Shown here piece by piece: positions 1 to 5,188 of a stretch of 22,214 bases of DNA. The notes under the pieces were generated by a model that was not told the origin of the DNA, ran no database searches, and was given only the letters and a program-made list of their open reading frames with translations. The stretch is from JAAAOZ01 sp964496595 (lineage in GTDB: Bacteria > Chloroflexota > Anaerolineae > B4-G1 > SLSP01). The stretch covers positions 1 through 22,214 of the forward strand of contig CAZCAI010000077.1 of the NCBI GenBank assembly GCA_964496595.1, written 5' to 3'. Each line of letters starts with the position of its first letter. The stretch's first letter is position 1. A program made the position numbers and the translations under genes.

Positions 1-22
1 CTCCTCTATCTGCTGATTATAT

Positions 23-280
23 GCCGCCTGCGCCTGCGGATGAATCGCAGGCTAAGGTAGTTCCAGGATTTAAAACCTCCCAACCCTAGGCCTCTTTCCT
101 CAGAAAACAACCCGTTTTTGGGAGGTCTATTTTCTTGGAACGGCCTAAAAGCTCAAGGCGGCTTGCCACAGATCGATGGATCTGTTGGTCTCCGAAAGCC
201 GACGAAAACAAAAGACACCTCTCGGTGTTGAGTCGGCCTTCAGCCGACTTTAGCTTTCAGACGGGTAGTTTACTGCCCGG
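23..280. repeat. Left arm of a long inverted repeat (interrupted by a 92-bp insertion)
   Basis: This stretch is the reverse complement of 1355-1519. The core 149-203 matches the reverse complement of 1432-1486 at 54 of 55 positions. Bases 224-279 match the reverse complement of 1356-1411 at 51 of 56. The outer block at 23-52 matches 1490-1519 less well. The arm is built from small palindromes, for example AGATCGATGGATCT and GTCGGCCTTCAGCCGAC. It contains no credible open frame. The two arms bracket the hydrogenase protease and hypA. Identity was counted by eye. Confidence 0.85.
55..146. mobile_element. MITE-like element, copy A (92 bp), nested in the left repeat arm
   Basis: The ends are imperfect inverted repeats. 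The left end reads AGGTAGTTCC, the reverse complement of the right end reads AGGCCGTTCC, and complementarity continues inward to ACCTCCCAA on both sides. A second copy lies at 21182-21272. The matching arm at 1432-1519 lacks this block and reads GGGCTACAAGCTC across the junction, so it preserves an empty site. TA dinucleotides flank the block (53-54 and 146-147). This would suit IS630/Tc1-mariner-type integration, but that family assignment is inference. There is no coding capacity. Confidence 0.75.
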
Positions 281-309
281 CGAATCCTCAAACAGACATC
301 CTTCCATTC

Positions 310-342
310 ATTCGCTGACTCGCTAATTCGCTGATTCGCTGA
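310..342. repeat. Short imperfect tandem repeat (ATTCGCTGA units)
   Basis: ATTCGCTGA recurs with small changes (ATTCGCTGACTCGCTA, ATTCGCTG, ATTCGCTGA). This is a simple-sequence tract between the left repeat arm and the protease promoter region. No gene or folding role is evident. Confidence 0.6.
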
Positions 343-366
343 ACAATTTCCAAATTCGAGTATACT
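340..366 (+). promoter_or_regulatory. Candidate promoter for the protease-hypA pair
   Basis: TATACT at 361-366 is a good -10 hexamer. The best upstream partner is TGAACA at 340-345, but the spacer is only 15 bases, so the -35 element is weak. The element sits about 70 bases ahead of the proposed TTG start at 437. Confidence 0.35.
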
Positions 367-436
367 TACATTCGTGGCCGGTCGCCTGGCCGCGCCACAT
401 ATAGATAGAAGTAACAGAAGCAAAACGGAGGCTCGA

Positions 437-949
437 TTGACACAAAAAAACATCTTAATCGCCGGATTTGGCAACGCCTTCCGGCGGGATGATGGCGTCG
501 CGCGTGGGGTCGTCAACGCGCTGCGCGCGCGCTTAGATCGCCCGCCGATGGGGCCGTTGGATGATGGATTCAATGACCTGGGCCATCGCGTGGATACCGT
601 GCTCCTGCATCAACTTGTGCCGGAGCTGGCGGAAACCCTGGCCGATTACGACCTCGTCATCTTCGTGGATGCGCATGTCGACACCATCCTGGCGCCAATC
701 CACGAGGAGCCAATCGCGAGCACCTTCAAGACGCCCTTCGTCTCCCACCAGATGCACCCCTCGACGGTGCTCTCCCTGACGCTGCAAATCTACGATCATG
801 CGCCGGATGCGATGCTACTCTCGCTGTTGGGGCACGATTTCGACTTCGGCGAGGGGCTGTCGGAGGCGACGGCGACGCTGGTGCCTCACGCCGTCGCCCG
901 GCTGGTGGAGATCATCGAGCGCGAAACGGGGGTCGATCTCGATGCATGA
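437..949 (+). CDS. [NiFe]-hydrogenase maturation endopeptidase (HycI/HupD/HoxW family)
   Basis: This peptidase family removes the C-terminal tail of the nickel-loaded hydrogenase large subunit as the last maturation step in the cytoplasm. Counted from a TTG start, the 170-residue protein opens with the family pattern GFGNAFRRDDG (residues 10-20). It then has VIFVDAH (D78) and a histidine in VSHQMHP (H104 or H107). Together with the Asp near residue 19, these match the three metal ligands known for HybD. The TTG start at 437 is preferred over the upstream GTG at 374 because CGGAGG (426-431) lies 5 bases before it, and because the extra 21 residues are not family-like. The gene overlaps hypA by 8 bases, so the two are translationally coupled. 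Which hydrogenase it serves cannot be told, since no large subunit is in the window. Confidence 0.9.
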   Translation: MTQKNILIAGFGNAFRRDDGVARGVVNALRARLDRPPMGPLDDGFNDLGHRVDTVLLHQLVPELAETLADYDLVIFVDAHVDTILAPIHEEPIASTFKTPFVSHQMHPSTVLSLTLQIYDHAPDAMLLSLLGHDFDFGEGLSEATATLVPHAVARLVEIIERETGVDLDA

Positions 950-1283
950 ACTGGCCGTCACCGAGGACATCATGCGCATCGTGACGGAGCACGCGGCCCA
1001 GGCCGCCGCCGAGCGGATCACGGACATTCACCTCGTCATCGGCGATATGTCCAGCTTCATCGACGACTCCATCCAATTCTACTTCGACCTACTCGCGCCG
1101 GGGACAGCCGCCGAGGGCGCGACGCTGCACTTCCACCGCGTGGAAATTCGCTTCCGCTGCCGGGCCTGCGGCGAGGAGTTCACGCCGCAGGGGATGGACT
1201 GGCGCTGCCCCACATGCGGCGCGCTCGGCGGCGAGGTCATCGCCGGCAAGGAATTCTACGTGGAGAGCATCGAGGTTGCGTGA
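942..1283 (+). CDS. hypA: Hydrogenase nickel-insertion protein HypA
   Basis: HypA is a small metallochaperone that works with HypB to deliver nickel to the hydrogenase large subunit. The 113-residue protein begins MHEL, and His2 is the established nickel ligand. The structural zinc site is visible as C73-x2-C76 and C89-x2-C92, spaced as CxxC-x12-CxxC, which is standard for the family. The length is typical (113-119). The start is fixed by the MHEL motif. The gene overlaps the end of the protease gene by 8 bases and must be co-expressed with it. After its stop, 611 bases without a gene precede hypB. They contain the right repeat arm, a 206-bp element and the hypB promoter, so hypA and hypB appear to be separate transcription units here. 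Confidence 0.96.
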   Translation: MHELAVTEDIMRIVTEHAAQAAAERITDIHLVIGDMSSFIDDSIQFYFDLLAPGTAAEGATLHFHRVEIRFRCRACGEEFTPQGMDWRCPTCGALGGEVIAGKEFYVESIEVA

Positions 1284-1354
1284 AGAGGTACAATAATACA
1301 ATGGGAGCGACGGCTGATCATCGGAAAGCATCCTGACGTGTCCCTCGCCGAGAG

Positions 1355-1519
1355 ACGGGCAGTGAACTACCCGTCTCAAAGCTGAAGTCGGCTGAAAGCC
1401 GACTCGACACCGAGGATGATCGCCCATTTTAGTCGGCTTTCGGAGACCAACAGATCCATCGATCTGTGGCAAGCCGACTTGAGCTTGTAGCCCGCGATTT
1501 ATCTGCGGGCGCAGGCGGT
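1355..1519. repeat. Right arm of the long inverted repeat, a multi-hairpin unit
   Basis: This is the reverse complement of 23-280 without the nested 92-bp insertion. It is densely self-complementary. There are GAGACGGG/CCCGTCTC arms around 1353-1378, an AGTCGGCT/AGCCGACT palindrome near 1386-1404, AGTCGGCTT (1431-1439) pairing with AAGCCGACT (1471-1479) around an inner ACAGAT/ATCTGT hairpin, and GCCCGC/GCGGGC at about 1490-1510. No protein is encoded. It could be a structured RNA or a palindromic dispersed element; its origin is not recognised. Confidence 0.8.
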
Positions 1520-1568
1520 GCAAGACTACCTTTTCCGACAATCAATCGTCACACCCTAATACAATAAT

Positions 1569-1774
1569 GGCTCATGTGGGGAATTGGGTGAAAGATTGCG
1601 GATGATTTCTCGAGGGGGCGAGGACTAAAGGCCTCTGGACAGACCTGTTGGCCAACCTTCCTCCTGCGAGGAAGGCCCCCGCGCCCGCGTAGGCGGTCGC
1701 TTGGCGCGTTAGCGCCTGTCTCAGGACTTCAGTCCGGGATCACACAACATTTCACCCAAAAACCAATAAGAGCC
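1569..1774. mobile_element. MITE-like element, 206 bp, flanked by 10-bp direct repeats
   Basis: The left end starts GGCTCATGTGGGG and then TTGGGTGAAA. The reverse complement of the right end starts GGCTCTTATTGG and also reaches TTGGGTGAAA at the same distance, giving terminal inverted repeats of about 25 bases. The ten bases before it (1559-1568) and after it (1775-1784) are both ATACAATAAT, as expected for a target-site duplication. Inside are three clean hairpins: CCTTCCTC/GAGGAAGG (1656-1675), GGCGC/GCGCC (1703-1716) and GGACT/AGTCC (1724-1735). No transposase is present. The GGCTCTT-type ends recall ISL3-family elements, but that is from memory and unproven. Confidence 0.75.
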
Positions 1775-1788
1775 ATACAATAATAAAC

Positions 1789-1817
1789 TTGACGAGTATC
1801 TAATTAAAGTTTATGAT
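1789..1817 (+). promoter_or_regulatory. Sigma-70-type promoter for hypB
   Basis: TTGACG (1789-1794) and TATGAT (1812-1817) are separated by 17 bases, the optimal spacing, with an AT-rich spacer. It lies 5 bases beyond the direct repeat of the 206-bp element and about 75 bases ahead of the hypB ATG. It is one of the best-formed promoters in the window. Confidence 0.7.
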
Positions 1818-1840
1818 AGGCGCTGTTAAAAGCCTATCAT
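1813..1840 (+). promoter_or_regulatory. Inverted repeat overlapping the hypB -10 box and transcription start (operator or 5' hairpin)
   Basis: ATGATAGGC (1813-1821) and GCCTATCAT (1832-1840) are perfect 9-bp arms around a 10-base loop. The left arm covers most of the -10 hexamer and the right arm lies just past the expected start of transcription. This is where a repressor operator would sit. It could instead act as a hairpin at the 5' end of the mRNA. No regulator gene is adjacent, so the ligand or signal is unknown. Confidence 0.55.
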
Positions 1841-1894
1841 CAATAAGATAAAGAAGGGGTTGACGCCGACGGCGCAAGCCACGGAGGTATAAAT

Positions 1895-2551
1895 ATGGAA
1901 GAAACACGAAAAGAACAACGGATTCCCGTCGTGCAGAGGATCCTCAGCGCGAACGACCAGGCGGCCTTACAAAACCGCGAGCATCTGCAAGCGCACGACA
2001 TCACGACCATCAACATCATGGCCTCGCCGGGCGCGGGGAAGACGACGCTGATTATGGCGACCATCGCGCGCCTGGATGGCGATCGGCGCGTGGGCGTCGT
2101 CGAGGGCGACGTCGCCTCGCAGGTCGATGCGGAGCGCATCGCGAGCACCGGCGCGCCCGTCGTCCAGATCAACACCGGCGGCGCCTGCCATTTAGATGCG
2201 CCGATGGTCCACAGCGCGCTGCCCGCCCTGCCCCTGGATGAGATCGATCTGCTCTTCATCGAGAACGTCGGCAATCTCATCTGCCCCGTCTCCTTCGACC
2301 TGGGCCAGACCACCAGCATCGCCCTGATCAGCGTGCCGGAGGGCCACGACAAGCCCTACAAATACCCGGCCATCTTTGAGGCCGTCGATCTCGTCGTGGT
2401 GACCAAATCCGACCTGATGCCCTACTTGGACTTCGACCTGGACGCCTTCCGCGAGTTGGTCCACGGCCTCAATCCCGAAGCTCCGGTGCTAGTCGTTTCG
2501 GCCAAGACCGGCGACGGCATGGACGCCTGGATCGAATGGCTGAAGCGCTAA
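1895..2551 (+). CDS. hypB: Hydrogenase nickel-incorporation GTPase HypB
   Basis: HypB is a G3E-family GTPase that, with HypA, drives nickel insertion into the hydrogenase active site. The 218-residue protein has a P-loop ASPGAGKTT (residues 43-51), then EGDVASQVDAERI, the Cys-His metal pair in NTGGACHLDA, ENVGNLICP, and the guanine-recognition motif TKSDL. The N terminus lacks both the CxxCGC nickel site of E. coli HypB and a His-rich stretch, so it is the short form without a nickel store. The ATG follows GGAGG (1883-1887) by 7 bases. The gene has its own promoter and operator-like repeat upstream. It is followed within 2 bases by, or overlaps, an ABC ATPase gene, so the exporter is probably co-transcribed. 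Confidence 0.96.
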   Translation: MEETRKEQRIPVVQRILSANDQAALQNREHLQAHDITTINIMASPGAGKTTLIMATIARLDGDRRVGVVEGDVASQVDAERIASTGAPVVQINTGGACHLDAPMVHSALPALPLDEIDLLFIENVGNLICPVSFDLGQTTSIALISVPEGHDKPYKYPAIFEAVDLVVVTKSDLMPYLDFDLDAFRELVHGLNPEAPVLVVSAKTGDGMDAWIEWLKR

Positions 2552-2553
2552 CA

Positions 2554-3342
2554 ATGTTGAACGCTGACGCCCCCGCCGTCGAGACCCAGGACCTGACGCG
2601 GCGCTTCGATAAACTCACCGCCGTGGATCACCTGAACCTGCGCGTGCCGCGCGGGGTGATTTTCGGCTTCCTGGGGCCGAACGGCGCGGGCAAATCGACC
2701 ACCATCCACATGCTGATCAGCCTGCTGCCGCCGACCGAGGGGACGGCGCGCGTCGCGGGCTTCGACGTGCGCTCGCAAGCGATGGAGGTCAAGCGCCGCA
2801 TCGGCGTCGTCCCGGAGACGCTCGGCCTCTACCAGCGCCTCACCGCCGCCGAGCAGATCGAGTTGGTCGGGCGATTGCACGGCCTCAGCGTCCCCGAAAT
2901 CCGCCGCCGCATCCCGCCCCTGCTCGATTTGCTGGAGCTGGAGGAAGCGGCCAACAAGATGATCTTGGACTACTCGCAAGGCATGGCGAAGAAGACCGCG
3001 CTGGCCTGCGCCCTCATCCACGCGCCCGACATCCTCTTCCTGGATGAGCCGTTCGAGAGCATCGACCCGATCTCCACCAAGGCGATCAAGGCCGTGCTGC
3101 GCGATATGGTGGATCGGCGCGGGACGACCATCTTCTTCTCCACGCACGTGATGGAGTTGGCCGAGCGCTTCTGCGACCAGGTGGGGATCATCAACAAGGG
3201 CCGCCTGGTGGCCGCGGGCAACATCCCCGATCTGCGCGCGCGGGCGGAGCTGGCCGAGGACGCCTCGCTGGAGGATGTCTTCATCGCCACCGTCGGCGCC
3301 CGATCCGAGGACGAGGCCCTGCTCGATTGGCTGACCGGGCGC
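2554..3342 (+). CDS. ABC transporter ATP-binding protein (ABC-2/CcmA type), cut at its 3' end by the scaffold gap
   Basis: This is the ATPase of an ABC-2 exporter, expected to pair with the membrane protein at 3488. Walker A GPNGAGKST is near residue 41 from this start. The signature is YSQGM, Walker B is ILFLDEPFESID, and the switch histidine is in FFSTHVME. The C-terminal part, SLEDVFIATV, is where ABC-2 ATPases of about 250-300 residues normally finish, so little is missing before the run of N. Two starts are possible: ATG at 2554, two bases after the hypB stop, or ATG at 2536, overlapping hypB by 16 bases. Neither has a strong ribosome site. The substrate is unknown. The position directly after hypB suggests co-expression, not a proven role in metal or hydrogenase biology. 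Confidence 0.92.
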
Positions 3343-3442
3343 NNNNNNNNNNNNNNNNNNNNNNNNNNNNNNNNNNNNNNNNNNNNNNNNNNNNNNNNNN
3401 NNNNNNNNNNNNNNNNNNNNNNNNNNNNNNNNNNNNNNNNNN
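3343..3442. other. Assembly gap of exactly 100 N
   Basis: Exactly 100 undetermined bases, the conventional placeholder for a scaffold join of unknown length. It hides the stop codon of the ABC ATPase and the ATPase-permease spacer. The true distance may differ. Confidence 0.99.
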
Positions 3443-3474
3443 TCCCCTACTCCCTACTCCTTTCTCCCTATTTC
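3443..3474. repeat. Pyrimidine-rich simple repeat at the gap edge
   Basis: TCCCCTACTCCCTACTCC followed by more CT-rich sequence: tandem CCCTACT-like units directly touching the run of N. A longer version of this tract inside the gap is a plausible cause of the assembly break. Confidence 0.6.
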
Positions 3475-3487
3475 CTAGGAGCCACCC

Positions 3488-5188
3488 GTGACGCTCTTTA
3501 ACGAACTCAAAACGCTCTTCTGGCTCCAATGGAAGCTGACGTTGTCGATGTTCCGCAGTCGCAAGGCCGATGATTGGGCCAGGATCCTGCGCATCGGGCT
3601 GCAACTGCTCCAGGCGCTGATCGCCTTCCCCGTCTTTATCGGCTTTGGCATCGGCGTGGCGATTGGACTGGCCTTCCTCACGCCCAGAGCCGCCTTCGAG
3701 ATGGTGGTGCTGATCAACACGCTGCTGGCCTTCTTCTGGCTCCTGATGCCGAGCATGTACAGCTCGCAAGTGATGGAACGCTTCGAGATGTCCCGCCTCT
3801 TCGCCTACCCCATCAGCTTTCGCGGCATCGTCATCGGCAGCACGCTCGTCGCGATGGGCAACCTCACCGGCCTATGGACGCTGCCCATCTTAGCGGGCGA
3901 AATCGTGGGGCTGGCGTGGCACGCGCCGCTGATGCTCCCCTTGATCGCCCTGGGCGCGATTCCCGTCTTTGCGCTGCTGGTGCTGGCCGGCCGTATGATG
4001 GACGATCTCTTCGACTTGGTCGCCAGCGACCGCCGCCTCCGCGCGCTGACGCTCACGCTGCTCTCATTACCCTTTATGCTGATCTGGATCGGGCAATACT
4101 ACGTGCAATACGCCACCGACAACTTCGAGCGGCTGCCCGCGTTTTTGGAGAACACCTTCATCGCCGAAGAGTTGACGGCATTAGAGGGCGCGAGCTTCAG
4201 CCAGGCCTTAGAAATGCTCCGCCCCTCCCGATTCCTGCTCTGGCTGCCGCCGGGCTGGGTGACGGCGGGCATGGGCATGCCCATCATCGGCAACGCCGGG
4301 CAGGGGCTGCTCTTCCTCGCACTCTCCGTGCTGGCCGTCGGCGCCCTGCTCTGGCTGCACGCCGGCGTGACGCGCCGCCTGATGGCGGGCGCGGCGCTGC
4401 GACTCGGCGCGGAGAAAATCCGCGCCCGGCGCGGGCGCTTCGATTGGATGCCCGGCCCGCCGGCCTTCCGCGCGCTCTTCGCCAAGGATTGGACCTACCT
4501 CCGGCGCAGCCCGATGCCCCGGCGGATGGTCTTCGCTGCCGTGATTATCACGCTGGGGATGTCGCTCTCGTTCGCCGGCCTCCCCGGAGATCAATTGCCA
4601 GAGCAGCTCACCGATCTCCCCTTCGTCTTCGGCGTAGGGCTGTTGATGTTCTTGTTGATGCCGATGAACATGGCGATGACCGCCAACTACTTCGGCGCCA
4701 TCGACCGCGAGGGCTTCGGCAGCCTGGTCACTTCGGTGTTAGATTGGCGCTATGTGCTGCTCGCGGCCAATCTGGCGATGGCCTGCTTTTCGCTGCTGTC
4801 CATCGGTCTGGTCACGTTCGTCGTGACCTACACGAGTAAAAATTGGCTGATGCTGCCCCTGACCCTTTACGTGGGACTGATGCTCCAGATCAGCAGTTTG
4901 CCGGTCTACACACTGGCGGCCATCATCGGCCCCTACCGCACCGAACTGAAACACAGCAACCAACGCGGCGGCAACCTCTGGGGCATGCTCGCCTGGATCG
5001 TGGGTACGCCGCCGGTCGGCGTGCTGGTGCTGCTCCCATATTTCTTGTGGCGTCCCGGCCTCTGGCTGACCTTGCCGCTGAGCCTGGTCTACAGTGTGGG
5101 CCTCTACGTGCTGACGCTCAAACCGCTGGCCTCGCTGACGCAGCGCCGCGCGCACGTGATTTTAGAGAAGGTGACAACCGACGGATGA
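3488..5188 (+). CDS. ABC-2-type exporter permease
   Basis: This is a 566-residue multi-spanning membrane protein and the presumed partner of the ATPase across the gap. Many hydrophobic segments are visible: one around residues 37-60, further groups in the first half (about 70-235), a pair near 260-300, and another cluster in the last 200 residues. They are separated by a basic cytoplasmic loop (RLGAEKIRARRGRFDWMPGP). The GTG start at 3488 is supported by AGGAG (3477-3481) six bases upstream. Its last bases form an ATGA overlap with hypF (ATG at 5185), so hypF translation is coupled to it. The family resembles the large two-module ABC-2 permeases found as single genes beside an ATPase. The substrate cannot be inferred from the sequence. 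Confidence 0.88.
   Translation: MTLFNELKTLFWLQWKLTLSMFRSRKADDWARILRIGLQLLQALIAFPVFIGFGIGVAIGLAFLTPRAAFEMVVLINTLLAFFWLLMPSMYSSQVMERFEMSRLFAYPISFRGIVIGSTLVAMGNLTGLWTLPILAGEIVGLAWHAPLMLPLIALGAIPVFALLVLAGRMMDDLFDLVASDRRLRALTLTLLSLPFMLIWIGQYYVQYATDNFERLPAFLENTFIAEELTALEGASFSQALEMLRPSRFLLWLPPGWVTAGMGMPIIGNAGQGLLFLALSVLAVGALLWLHAGVTRRLMAGAALRLGAEKIRARRGRFDWMPGPPAFRALFAKDWTYLRRSPMPRRMVFAAVIITLGMSLSFAGLPGDQLPEQLTDLPFVFGVGLLMFLLMPMNMAMTANYFGAIDREGFGSLVTSVLDWRYVLLAANLAMACFSLLSIGLVTFVVTYTSKNWLMLPLTLYVGLMLQISSLPVYTLAAIIGPYRTELKHSNQRGGNLWGMLAWIVGTPPVGVLVLLPYFLWRPGLWLTLPLSLVYSVGLYVLTLKPLASLTQRRAHVILEKVTTDG

Noticed and set aside
23..1519. Composite transposon carrying the protease and hypA
   Set aside because: The arms encode no transposase and no target duplication was found at the outer edges; the repeats may be independent dispersed elements.
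1355..1519. Retron, CRISPR array or tRNA in the hairpin-rich spacer
   Set aside because: No reverse transcriptase is nearby, there are no regularly spaced direct repeats, and the folds do not match a tRNA cloverleaf.
3574..4839. Long open frames in other phases across the permease and hypF genes
   Set aside because: They are rich in Arg, Ala and Pro, lack ribosome sites and lie wholly within genes with clear family motifs; high G+C makes such shadows common.
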